Shown here: in pieces, positions 41,790-49,624 of the stretch
Numbering within the stretch: the first letter of the stretch is position 1
Layout of the letters: every line of letters begins with the position of its first letter
Origin: Chloroflexota bacterium
Lineage (GTDB): Bacteria; Chloroflexota; Anaerolineae; Aggregatilineales; Phototrophicaceae
Direction of reading: 5' to 3'
Length of the DNA: 64,000 nt
NCBI GenBank assembly: GCA_026706395.1
Contig: JAPOYU010000131.1
Coordinates: forward strand, 1-64,000
The notes under the pieces: generated by a model
Database searches by the model: none
Seen by the model: only the letters and a program-made list of their open reading frames with translations
Told to the model about the DNA's origin: nothing
Made by a program: the position numbers and the translations under genes

Positions 41790-43352
41790 ATGTCTGTGTA
41801 CCAGCCTGACTTCGGCGACATCGTCGACTTCGACCAACTGCGGCAGTCGATCCGCCATCTCTATGATTCGCTCCTGCCCGACTTCAATATGCACAAGTCA
41901 TTGCAAGTCGGCACGGAGCTGTACGGCGACGATCCCAGCGCCATGATCGCCGCCGGCGCCAGTATGCTCGCCTGGATGACCATCATCGCCGCCGGTGAAG
42001 ACGACATCGCCGAGGAGCTGAAGGACAGCCTCTTCACCCTGGGCTGGACCGAAGAAGAGATCGGCTCCGACTTGCTTAGCGCAACCACCGTTGCGACGCC
42101 GCTGAACGATGACCCGCATTGCGTCGACTACCACCTCCGAGGGCGCAAGTGGCTGATCAACAATTCATATCACGCCGATTATCATACGATCGTCGCCAAG
42201 ACCGATCCCAACTCCAGCGGGCCGCGCTCGCTCTCGATATTCCTGGTGCCGCAGAGCAGCTGCAAAAATTGGGAGCGGCTGGAGACGCACGTCCTGCGCC
42301 GCATGGTCTTGACCAGCTTCGACATCGATGGGCCGGGCCGCCTGCTGGGCAAGGTCGGGCACGGCTTGCAGATCCTCCAGCGCATGGCGATGCCGAGCAA
42401 GTATCAGTGCGCCTACGTCGGCGTCAAGCTGCTGAACGAAGCGATACCGGCCAGCATCGAGCACCTGTCGAAGAAGCGCATCTTCAAGGAAAACCCGATC
42501 AACTTCAGCAACGTGCTGCGGCAGATGTACAACCTCGTCCTGCAAAGCGCGGTGCTGAATTTCATCTATTACCGCGCCCTGGCCTTCAGCGCCGGCAGCT
42601 TTCTGCAGTTTCACGGCGTCATGCTGAAGTCCTGGCTGCTGCTGCGCGCCAACGAGCTGCTGGGGCAGAACCTGCTGGTGGTCGGCTCGAAAGGCTTCCT
42701 CGCCGAGTCTGTCATCGGGCGCAACGCCATCGATTCCTTCGTCCTGCCCGTCTTCGATGGCCACTACACCATCAACACGCTGATGACGGCGAAACACGCC
42801 AAGCGCTACCTGGGGGCGGAACGCCGCGCTGATGTGGCGGAACGGATGGCGACCTTGCGCCACGGCGTCACATGGTCGCGCTCGGGCGATCAGATCCGCG
42901 CCCACTCCCGCAAGCTGCGCAATCCCGACTTCTTTGATTACGCGGGCTATATCGAAGACCTGGCGCTGCCCATCGACCTGGACGCGCGGCAAGTGGTCGC
43001 CTCCATGCAAGCGCTGGCGGATGAGCTCGGGGAACGCGACTTGATGAATGACCCGGAGCATCGCTACAAACTCGGCACGATGCTGCACTGGATGGAAGCC
43101 CTGCTGGCGGCCTGCGAAATGTGGAAAGCCACCGAAGAAGAGGAATTCCTCAACGCCGTCGTCATGCAATACAACGCTTTCGTCAATCAGTTCAACCAGA
43201 TCATCAGCGAGAGCGCCCTGCGAACGCGCTTCCTGCCTTTGATGCGGCAGCGCTCCCTGCGCCGCGTCGAGGCGCCGCGGGACTTTCTGCTGCGGCTCTA
43301 CAACCTGGCGCAGCAATTCGCCGCCCCGCGCGAGGCGGCCGTGGCGAAGTAG
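41790..43352 (+). CDS. Acyl-CoA dehydrogenase-like flavoprotein (AidB-like), paralog 1
   Basis: A 520-residue protein resembling the acyl-CoA dehydrogenase superfamily, with the AidB-like layout. The FAD-binding middle domain is seen in LGWTEEEIGSDLLSATTVATPL, the HLRGRKWLINNSYHADYHTIVAKT block and RSLSIFLVPQSS. LETHVLRRMVLTSFDIDGPGRLLGKVGHGLQILQRM resembles the segment before the C-terminal helical domain. The last 150 residues are helical and not clearly conserved in the family. It has its own promoter. The paralog encoded at 45087 is similar throughout. The substrate is unknown; in AidB-like proteins dehydrogenase activity is weak and some bind DNA, so catabolic function should not be assumed. 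Confidence 0.82.
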   Translation: MSVYQPDFGDIVDFDQLRQSIRHLYDSLLPDFNMHKSLQVGTELYGDDPSAMIAAGASMLAWMTIIAAGEDDIAEELKDSLFTLGWTEEEIGSDLLSATTVATPLNDDPHCVDYHLRGRKWLINNSYHADYHTIVAKTDPNSSGPRSLSIFLVPQSSCKNWERLETHVLRRMVLTSFDIDGPGRLLGKVGHGLQILQRMAMPSKYQCAYVGVKLLNEAIPASIEHLSKKRIFKENPINFSNVLRQMYNLVLQSAVLNFIYYRALAFSAGSFLQFHGVMLKSWLLLRANELLGQNLLVVGSKGFLAESVIGRNAIDSFVLPVFDGHYTINTLMTAKHAKRYLGAERRADVAERMATLRHGVTWSRSGDQIRAHSRKLRNPDFFDYAGYIEDLALPIDLDARQVVASMQALADELGERDLMNDPEHRYKLGTMLHWMEALLAACEMWKATEEEEFLNAVVMQYNAFVNQFNQIISESALRTRFLPLMRQRSLRRVEAPRDFLLRLYNLAQQFAAPREAAVAK

Positions 43353-43908
43353 CGCAAGAATCCCATCGTAAACGCTCAGCAGTGATTCCAACTAAATGAA
43401 GCGAAATTCGCGGAACATACCATTCACGGCAGAAAGTCACCCCTCTCCGATGATTCGGGGAGGGGCTGGGGCTGGGGTAGACCAATCATCGAACATTTGC
43501 TCTATCGCCACCAACAAAGCTGTGATACCATTCCCTGTCACAGCCGCGAAAACGCTCGGGGAGCTGAAATCCGAAAACATGACCCAATCTGCGCCATCGG
43601 CACAAATCCGGCAAATGCCAAATCGCCCTGAAAGCCCCGCCATTCCTGGCCTGCGCCCCATTTCGCCATTTGCACATTTGCACAAAAAAGTTTTTGCTCC
43701 CGCGCCAATGCCAATCGGTCGCCGATTCGCTCCGCAACCCCCGCCGGCACTGGCATTCGCCATTGGCACAAATCGCGATTCCCATTGCCTGGAAAGCGCA
43801 ATGGACTGTTCGAATCATAGAAACGGGACGGCGCGATGAATGTGACAGTTACAGAACAAACACAGACCGGATCAGTGAAAGAACACCTAGAAACAGACAA
43901 GGTAATTC
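43353..43908. other. 556-base gap with hairpin repeat and odd-composition stretch
   Basis: The gap holds one GC-tract hairpin (43440-43480) and then about 350 bases without a supportable gene. From 43600 to 43800 it repeats words such as GCCATTTGCAC, GCCATTGGCAC, GCCAATGCCAATC and GCACAAATC, and contains a CAAAAAAGTTTTTG tract. Parts resemble the glcE-glcF gap (CAAATCGCG, A-tract followed by T-tract). Open frames here lack protein-like features. Confidence 0.5.
43440..43480 (+). repeat. GC-tract hairpin repeat (single hairpin copy)
   Basis: CCCCTCTCCGATGATTC and GGGGAGGGGCTGGGGCTGGGGTAG; same structure and ending as 40910-40950. Confidence 0.7.
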
Positions 43909-44439
43909 ATGTCAATTGATATCGTTGATACATTCATAGGCGGAATTCTGTTTGGATCGGCTATTTTTGTGGGACGGACTTTATATGCCATGCTCAAAGT
44001 AATTCGTAAAGTAATGTTATTTAGCACCTTTCACATGCTTTACTGGGACTTATATGAATATCAATCAAGAATGGCATGTAAACCCCATACGCATATACTG
44101 AAGCGGTTTATTAACAATTTAAGAATGAGAATCACTAGCCAATTCGTTATGGTTATCAAACATATACAAGAATACGAAAAGGAGTCAGGCTCTGATGCTT
44201 TGACTTGTTTCATGTTATGCGACTTGGAGAATCTGGAAGACATTGAAAAATGCGTGTGGCAGATGGGGCGAATGCAAATACACTATATTCGCAAACTGGA
44301 TAGTCTTATTGCAAGCTCTTATGTTTTGAAGCAGCTTTCATGTCTCATACACTATAAAAATATTCGCAAAAAACTAAAGGGGAAAGAGAACTGTCTTCTG
44401 TTTGATTACCACAAACCTAAAAAATATTCGTGGGGATAA
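43909..44439 (+). CDS. Unrecognised AT-rich gene encoding a basic helical protein
   Basis: A 176-residue protein that I do not recognise. It has one probable N-terminal membrane segment (about 8-28, DTFIGGILFGSAIFVGRTLY), followed by a Lys/Arg-, His- and Cys-containing helical region (SCLIHYKNIRKKLKGKE). A sampled 60-base line (44041-44100) has about 37 percent GC, far below the surroundings, and codon choice is AT-rich (ATA, TTA, AAA). This marks it as recently acquired or mobile DNA. It lies just before two DUF262-like remnants and between two acyl-CoA-dehydrogenase-like paralogs. AAGGTAATTC before the ATG is a plausible ribosome-binding site. It could be a small effector or immunity protein, but no evidence identifies it. 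Confidence 0.6.
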   Translation: MSIDIVDTFIGGILFGSAIFVGRTLYAMLKVIRKVMLFSTFHMLYWDLYEYQSRMACKPHTHILKRFINNLRMRITSQFVMVIKHIQEYEKESGSDALTCFMLCDLENLEDIEKCVWQMGRMQIHYIRKLDSLIASSYVLKQLSCLIHYKNIRKKLKGKENCLLFDYHKPKKYSWG

Positions 44440-44453
44440 GAAAGAAATAGCCT

Positions 44454-44594
44454 ATGAAAATCAAACTCCACGAAATCACCGTGCGCGACCTCGACGCCGG
44501 CTGCCATGACGATGGCGAAGCCGGCCTGGTCGGGCGGACTTGCGGATGCCAGAAGCCTAAGATACATTTCCAGCAGGCGAAAGGATGCAGGTGA
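44454..44594 (+). pseudogene. N-terminal remnant of a DUF262-type nuclease, copy 1 (46 residues)
   Basis: The ATG at 44454 opens a 46-codon frame starting MKIKLHEITVRDLDAG and continuing GEAGLVG. From memory this matches the start of DUF262/GmrSD-like endonuclease proteins (pattern MKI-L-EITVR-L--GY-D--EEGVVG), after which the similarity stops. The same motif recurs at 44849. The stop TGA overlaps the GTG at 44591, so it may be translated together with the coiled-coil gene. I call it a remnant; it could also be a functional short peptide. Confidence 0.45.
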
Positions 44595-44821
44595 ACGATA
44601 AAGAGCAGATTGAGTTAGTCAAGATCGCGAGCCGGCTGACAGCTGTTGAACAGGATGTCGCTCAGTTGAAGTCTGATGTGTCTCAGTTGAAATCCGATGT
44701 GTCTCAGTTAAAGGATGATGTAGCTGACATAAAGAGCGACATCACCTATATGAAAGGGAAAATCGACGTAATTGTCGATTTGCTAGGCAGCGTTGTCAGC
44801 CTCATAAAAATCCCCGACTAG
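44591..44821 (+). CDS. Short coiled-coil protein
   Basis: A 76-residue acidic coiled-coil protein. It contains imperfect heptads with the repeated unit QLKSDVS (AVEQDVAQLKSDVSQL, KSDVSQLKDDVADIKSD) and ends with a hydrophobic helix (KIDVIVDLLGSVVSLIKI). The repeated units are nearly identical in DNA, indicating recent expansion. The GTG at 44591 has AAAGG seven bases upstream and overlaps the previous frame's stop; an ATG two codons earlier (44585) lies too close to that AAAGG. Such short coiled coils are common in prokaryotes, and function is not predictable. Confidence 0.55.
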   Translation: MNDKEQIELVKIASRLTAVEQDVAQLKSDVSQLKSDVSQLKDDVADIKSDITYMKGKIDVIVDLLGSVVSLIKIPD

Positions 44822-44845
44822 ACAACTCAAGCCCAAGACGTCTTT

Positions 44846-45055
44846 GTGTCGCTGAAAATCGAGTTGATTGACCTCACCGTCCGCGACCTCGACGCCAGCT
44901 ACCATAAAGATGATGAAGGCGGCAAAGCGACCGACAAAACCGCAAAAAGCTCTGCACAAAATGCAATCGAGAGAAATCATCGAAATGACGCTCGTGACAA
45001 CTTTCCCCTGCCGGCCCCTGGCTTCCCCCCATCGCTATGGGGATGCCCGCCATAG
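44846..45055 (+). pseudogene. N-terminal remnant of a DUF262-type nuclease, copy 2
   Basis: From 44846 (GTG) the frame reads SLKIELIDLTVRDLDASYHKDDEGGKAT, the same motif as at 44454, with DNA similarity over about 70 bases (GTCCGCGACCTCGACGCCAG against GTGCGCGACCTCGACGCCGG). After this the frame continues with unrelated residues and ends in the hairpin repeat. No good ribosome-binding site is seen. It is probably a second fragment of the same kind of gene. Confidence 0.45.
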
Positions 45056-45079
45056 AGATGGCGGGAAAAGAGGGGGGTA
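45004..45079 (+). repeat. GC-tract hairpin repeat before the second acyl-CoA-dehydrogenase-like gene
   Basis: Contains TCCCCCCATCGCTATGGGGA and GCCCGCCATAGAGATGGCGGG, and ends AAAAGAGGGGGGTAAAAG. The AGGGGGG lies about nine bases before the ATG at 45087. The GCCCGCC-TAGAGATGGCGGG hairpin matches the one at 14125-14150. Confidence 0.7.
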
Positions 45080-45086
45080 AAAGCTA

Positions 45087-46631
45087 ATGCACACCATTAA
45101 AGACCCGCAGTTCGGCGACATTCTCGATTATCAGCGCCTGCGCGCCGGCATGATGGACGTGCTGGACAACGTCTACCCGACCTTCAACCTGATGGGCTCC
45201 ATGCTGGTCGCCACCCGCCATTTCAAGAACAACCCCAGTTATATGACCGCCTGCGCCGCCAGCGGACTGGCTTATATGATGCTGGTCGCCGCCGAAGAAT
45301 ACGAGTTGGCGGCCAAGCTCAAGGGCAAGATATTCACCCTGGGTTGGACGGAGGAGCACACTGGCACCGACCTGCTCAGCATCCGCACCCGCGCGACGCC
45401 CATCGCTGACGATCCGAGCGGCAAGCGTTATCACATCAAAGGGCAAAAGTGGCTCATCAATAATTCCTACCACGCCGATTATCACTCCGTCATCGCCAAG
45501 GTCGATCCGGCCGCCGATGGTCCCCGCTCCCTCTCGATATTCGCCGTCCCGCATAGCAGCACTTGTGACTGGCAGCGTTTGGAAACGCACGTCCTGCGCA
45601 GCATGGTCCTGACCAAGTTCGATATTGACGGCCCCGGCATCCTGATCGGCCAGGTGGGGCGCGGCCTGGAGATCTTGCAGCGGATGGCCCTGCCATCGAA
45701 ATACCACTGCGCCTATATGGGCGTGAAAATGGTGGACGACTCCCTGCCCGCCGCCATCGAGCACCTGTCGACCAAGAGCATCTTCGGCGACAATCCCATC
45801 GCCTTCAGCAATGTCTTCCGCCAGCTCTACAACCTCGTCCAGCAAGCGGCGCTGATCAACTTCTCCTTCTTCCGCGCCCTGGCCTTCAGCGACAGCCCCT
45901 TCCTGCAATTTCACGGCATCATGCTGAAATCATGGCTGCTGCTGAAATGCAATGAGATACTGTCGCAGAATCTGCTGGTGACCGGCTCGAAAGGCTTCCT
46001 GAAGGCTTCGAATATCGGCGGCAACGCTATCGATTCCTTCGTCTACCCCGTTTTCGACGGGCATTACACGCTCAACACCCTGCTCACCTATAAACATACG
46101 CGCCGCTACCTGGAAGCGACGGCGAAAGGCGATATCGCGGAGCGGATGCGCATCCTGAGCGAGAACGCCTATGTGCCGCTGGAAGGCAAGCAGATCCTCA
46201 ACAACAGCCGCGAGACCCGCCGCCCGCCTTTCTTCGACTATGCCGATTACATCAAGCGCTGCGCCTTGCCGATCGACCTCGACGCCCGCCTCTTGATTCG
46301 GGCGGGGGCGGGCATCATGGACGCGATTCAAGACCGCGCCGCCACCAACGAACCCGAGTACCGCTACAAAATCGGCATGCTGGTGCACAATCTGGAGGCC
46401 CTGCTATCGGCGGTGGAGTTGTGGAAAGTGACCGCCAACGACAACTATCTCAACGCCATCATCATGCAATACAACGATGTCGGCAAGCTGATAAACCGCA
46501 TCATCAGCGAGGGCGACCTGCCGGTGGACTTCATCGAGCCGCTGCGTCAACTGCCGCTGCCCAATGCCGAAGACCCGCAGGGCTACCTGCTGAATCTGCT
46601 TGACGTGAAAGGGCAGATTCGGCCTGATTGA
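45087..46631 (+). CDS. Acyl-CoA dehydrogenase-like flavoprotein (AidB-like), paralog 2
   Basis: A 514-residue paralog of the protein encoded at 41790. Shared blocks include FTLGWTEEHTGTDLLSIRTRATPI, YHIKGQKWLINNSYHADYHSVIAKVDP, ETHVLRSMVLTKFDIDGPG and the C-terminal LVHNLEALLSAVELWKVT. The T(E/D)xxxGTDLL-like region is where the flavin sits in the superfamily. AGGGGGG derived from a repeat serves as ribosome-binding site. The two paralogs flank the AT-rich island, which suggests tandem duplication followed by insertion of the island. Substrate and pathway are unknown; it converges with the aldolase gene at 46676. Confidence 0.82.
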   Translation: MHTIKDPQFGDILDYQRLRAGMMDVLDNVYPTFNLMGSMLVATRHFKNNPSYMTACAASGLAYMMLVAAEEYELAAKLKGKIFTLGWTEEHTGTDLLSIRTRATPIADDPSGKRYHIKGQKWLINNSYHADYHSVIAKVDPAADGPRSLSIFAVPHSSTCDWQRLETHVLRSMVLTKFDIDGPGILIGQVGRGLEILQRMALPSKYHCAYMGVKMVDDSLPAAIEHLSTKSIFGDNPIAFSNVFRQLYNLVQQAALINFSFFRALAFSDSPFLQFHGIMLKSWLLLKCNEILSQNLLVTGSKGFLKASNIGGNAIDSFVYPVFDGHYTLNTLLTYKHTRRYLEATAKGDIAERMRILSENAYVPLEGKQILNNSRETRRPPFFDYADYIKRCALPIDLDARLLIRAGAGIMDAIQDRAATNEPEYRYKIGMLVHNLEALLSAVELWKVTANDNYLNAIIMQYNDVGKLINRIISEGDLPVDFIEPLRQLPLPNAEDPQGYLLNLLDVKGQIRPD

Positions 46632-46675
46632 ACGGACCGTATCTTGTCCTGGTGAATGGCTGCCGGCTCTTCGTT

Positions 46676-47461
46676 TTAGGGCTTCGAAAGTGAAAGCGCT
46701 TCCGTCACCGATCGTCCCGCTCGCTGCAGCAGAGCGACCTCGGAAAAAGCGCTCAAGACCCGCATGCCCTTTCCCGCCCAGTGAGCCAGGCGGTCAAGAT
46801 CATTCATTTGAATGCCCGGCGCGACGCCATGCTTTTGACAGGCTGCAAGCGTCTTTTCTATCGCCGAAAGCAGCGGCGCCGAATCCAACTGACCGGCCAC
46901 GCCCAAGTCGATTGACAGATCGGTGGGGCCGATGAGCAGGGCGTCGACGCCGGCTATTGAAGCGACCGTGTCAATGTCCTCAATCAGGTCCCGTGTTTCA
47001 ACCTGGATGATCAGCAGCGTCTCTTCATTCGCCGCGCGCAGATTCTCCGCCAGCGGGCCGCCTTGAAAATCGGTGTGCCCACGCGAGAACGAGCAGCCAC
47101 GCCCTCCCAGCGGTGGATACTTCATCATGTTCACCACATCACGCACATCATCAGCCGTGCGCAGTCGCGGCGCCATAATCCCCTGCGCGCCCACGTCAAG
47201 CGCGCGCGCAATATAGGGATACTCCTTGTCCGGCACGCGAACCAGCGGCGTGATGCCGATATGGCGGCCAAACCGGCTCAGATCCGCGACCGACTCGTAG
47301 TCAAAGACACCATGCTCCATATCTATGGTGGCAAAGTCATATCCGGCATTTGTGAGCGCTTGCATAACCGCCGGCTGTCGAAACTCGATCAACATTGTGC
47401 CAGCCACAGCATGCCCGGCGCGGAGCAGCGTCTTCATACGATTCGAAGGAATGATGCTCAT
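46676..47461 (-). CDS. HpcH/HpaI family aldolase
   Basis: A 261-residue metal-dependent class II pyruvate aldolase, which cleaves 4-hydroxy-2-oxo acids into pyruvate and an aldehyde. Family pieces: DFATIDMEHGVFDYESV near residue 40, PLVRVPDKEYPYIARALDVGAQGIMAPRL, IQVETRDLIEDIDTVASIAGVDALLIGPTDLSIDLG (metal-binding Glu and Asp). Length is normal for GarL/HpaI-like enzymes. It is the last gene of an ABC operon that also encodes an RraA-type protein, another aldolase of oxo acids. The pair points to breakdown of a sugar acid or other hydroxy-oxo acid released from the imported compound. The substrate is not determined. Confidence 0.88.
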   Translation of the reverse strand: MSIIPSNRMKTLLRAGHAVAGTMLIEFRQPAVMQALTNAGYDFATIDMEHGVFDYESVADLSRFGRHIGITPLVRVPDKEYPYIARALDVGAQGIMAPRLRTADDVRDVVNMMKYPPLGGRGCSFSRGHTDFQGGPLAENLRAANEETLLIIQVETRDLIEDIDTVASIAGVDALLIGPTDLSIDLGVAGQLDSAPLLSAIEKTLAACQKHGVAPGIQMNDLDRLAHWAGKGMRVLSAFSEVALLQRAGRSVTEALSLSKP

Positions 47462-47540
47462 GGGATTGCCCTCGGTTGAAACGAAGCGCCCTCATGCTGG
47501 ATTGAACTGGAGCGGGCGCATGAATGCGGCGCTTTTCCTA

Positions 47541-48602
47541 TCATCTCTCTGTTGGCGGCGGCGCGGTATAGACCGGCAATTCTTTCGTCTCCCCGCGTGA
47601 GAAACCGGTCAGGTCGAGCTCGTCGGCGAAATGACAGGCGACGTAGCGATCCCCCGCGACTTCGGCGAGGGGCGGTTCCTCAAGCGCGCAGAGCTCCTGC
47701 ACATAAGGACAGCGCGTGCGGAAATTGCAGCCGCTGGGCGGGTTGGCCGCGCTGGGGACGGACCCGGACAGGGGTTTGCGGACGCGTTTGGCGAGGGGAT
47801 CGGGAATCGGAATGGCGCCCAGAAGCGCTTCCGTATAAGGATGACGTGGCGACTCGTAGAGGTCGGTCGCATCAGCGATTTCGACGATCTTCCCAAGGTA
47901 CATGACGACAACGCGCTTGCTGATATACTCCACCACGCTCAGGTCATGGGCGATGAACAGATAGGCGAGATTGAGCCGCTCCTGCAGATCCATCAGCAGG
48001 TTCAGCACCTGCGCTTGCACCGATACATCGAGCGCCGATACCGGCTCATCGCAGACGATCATCTCCGGGTTCAGCGCCAAGGCCCGGGCGATGCCGATGC
48101 GCTGCCGCTGGCCGCCGCTGAACTCATGCGGATACCGATTCATCTGGGCCGCGTTCAGCCCCACCATATCCAGCAATTCTTCCACGCGTTCGGATTGCTG
48201 CGCTCGCGTCCCGATGCGGTTGATGCGCAGCGGTTCGGCGATGATATCATGCACCGTCATCCGCGGATCAAGCGATGAAAAGGGGTCTTGAAAGATGATC
48301 TGCATTTTCTGCCGGACGCGCTTCATCTCCCCGTGATCGAAGCCGACAATATTTTCAAGCTGGCCATCGAGGCGATAGAAAATCGAGCCCGAAGTCGGTT
48401 CGTGGAGGCGCAAGATACAGCGCCCGGTGGTGGTCTTGCCGCAACCGCTCTCGCCGACCAGACCAAGAGTTTGGCCTTCCGACACCGAGAAGCTGACATC
48501 ATCGACCGCCCGTATCCAGCCGACCGTGCGTTTCAGAATGCCTTTCCTGATCGGGAAATGCTTTTTCAGCCCCTGGACTTGCAGGATGGTTTCACTCGAC
48601 AT
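47541..48602 (-). CDS. Oligopeptide-type ABC transporter ATPase (OppF-like)
   Basis: A 353-residue ATPase. [26 protein letters not shown] is the typical OppF/DppF opening. Walker [25 protein letters not shown], signature [15 protein letters not shown] and Walker [13 protein letters not shown] are intact; the C-terminal cluster [14 protein letters not shown] is typical of the family. It pairs with the OppD-like ATPase encoded just upstream, overlapping by 11 bases. The operon also contains two permeases, a receptor, an RraA-type aldolase and the HpcH/HpaI aldolase downstream by 79 bases. The normal length contrasts with the fused homologue at 29132. Confidence 0.93.
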   Translation of the reverse strand: MSSETILQVQGLKKHFPIRKGILKRTVGWIRAVDDVSFSVSEGQTLGLVGESGCGKTTTGRCILRLHEPTSGSIFYRLDGQLENIVGFDHGEMKRVRQKMQIIFQDPFSSLDPRMTVHDIIAEPLRINRIGTRAQQSERVEELLDMVGLNAAQMNRYPHEFSGGQRQRIGIARALALNPEMIVCDEPVSALDVSVQAQVLNLLMDLQERLNLAYLFIAHDLSVVEYISKRVVVMYLGKIVEIADATDLYESPRHPYTEALLGAIPIPDPLAKRVRKPLSGSVPSAANPPSGCNFRTRCPYVQELCALEEPPLAEVAGDRYVACHFADELDLTGFSRGETKELPVYTAPPPTER

Positions 48603-49611
48603 GCTGTGTCATCGCCTCGTCCGAATACAGCCAGCATTTCGCGCGCTGTGATTCCGAGGGGTAGAACATCGGCGGCTCGCTCTGACAGATGGCCATCGCC
48701 TCCGGACAGCGTGGCGCAAAGGTGCAGCCTTCGGGGATATCCTGCATCATCGGGACGGCCCCCTCGATCGGCGTCAAGCGCGCGCTTAAGCCAATCTGAG
48801 GGATTGACGCGAGCAATCCGCGCGTATAGGGATGGCGCGGATTATAGAAGATATCGACTGTGCTGCCCTCTTCAATGACCTTACCCAAATACATGACCAT
48901 CACGCGGTCGCAGATCTCAGCGACGACGCCGAGGTTATGGGTGATCAGCATAATCGACATGTCGAAGTCGTTCTGCAAGTCGCGCATGAGATCGAGGATC
49001 TGCGCCTCAACCGTCACATCCAGGGCGGTGGTCGGTTCATCGGCGATAAGCAGGCGCGGGTTGCAGGATAAGGCCATCGCGATCATCACCCGCTGCCGCA
49101 TTCCCCCGGACAACTGATGCGGATAATCATCAATCTGGCTGTGCGGATCCGATAAGCCCACGCGATCGAGCAGTTCAAGCGCCCGCTTGCGCGCTTCCAT
49201 TTTGCTCACCTGCTGATGCAGCACTATCGCCTCAACAATCTGATTGCCGATGGTGTAAATCGGATTGAGCGATGTCATCGGTTCCTGAAAAATCATGCCG
49301 ATGTCGTTGCCGCGCAGATTGCGCATGTCATCGCCGTTTGGATCCAGCCGGGCGATGTCGACCGCTCGTCCATGATCGTCGATGTATTCGATAGACCCGC
49401 CGACGATATCGCCTTGGGGACGTTCGATCAACTGCATGATAGAATAAGCCGTTACGCTCTTGCCACAGCCGCTCTCCCCCACGATACCGAAGGTCTCGCC
49501 CCGTCTAATATCAAAATCGACGCCATCGACAGCGCGAATCGTGCCTTGTTCGGTGCGGAACTGCGTTTTGAGGCCGCGCACGCGAAGGAGTGCATCGCTC
49601 TGCTCCGTCAT
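48592..49611 (-). CDS. Oligopeptide-type ABC transporter ATPase (OppD-like)
   Basis: A 339-residue ATPase with [24 protein letters not shown] at the start, Walker [26 protein letters not shown], signature LSGGMRQRV and Walker [13 protein letters not shown]. The C-terminal [14 protein letters not shown] is the usual cysteine cluster. It is the first ATPase of the importer and overlaps the OppF-like gene by 11 bases; the permease gene before it ends 13 bases upstream. The whole arrangement (receptor, RraA, permease B, permease C, D, F, aldolase) is collinear on the minus strand. Confidence 0.93.
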   Translation of the reverse strand: MTEQSDALLRVRGLKTQFRTEQGTIRAVDGVDFDIRRGETFGIVGESGCGKSVTAYSIMQLIERPQGDIVGGSIEYIDDHGRAVDIARLDPNGDDMRNLRGNDIGMIFQEPMTSLNPIYTIGNQIVEAIVLHQQVSKMEARKRALELLDRVGLSDPHSQIDDYPHQLSGGMRQRVMIAMALSCNPRLLIADEPTTALDVTVEAQILDLMRDLQNDFDMSIMLITHNLGVVAEICDRVMVMYLGKVIEEGSTVDIFYNPRHPYTRGLLASIPQIGLSARLTPIEGAVPMMQDIPEGCTFAPRCPEAMAICQSEPPMFYPSESQRAKCWLYSDEAMTQHVE

Positions 49612-49624
49612 GTCGTCGCCTCGG

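Noticed and set aside
43800..43830. GTTCGAATC word as part of a tRNA T-arm
   Set aside because: No acceptor, D-arm or anticodon-arm pairing can be drawn around it.
5621..45079. GC-tract repeats as CRISPR or REP-associated tRNA-like elements
   Set aside because: Copies are scattered singly in gene gaps, vary in loop and length, and show no regular repeat-spacer pattern or cloverleaf.
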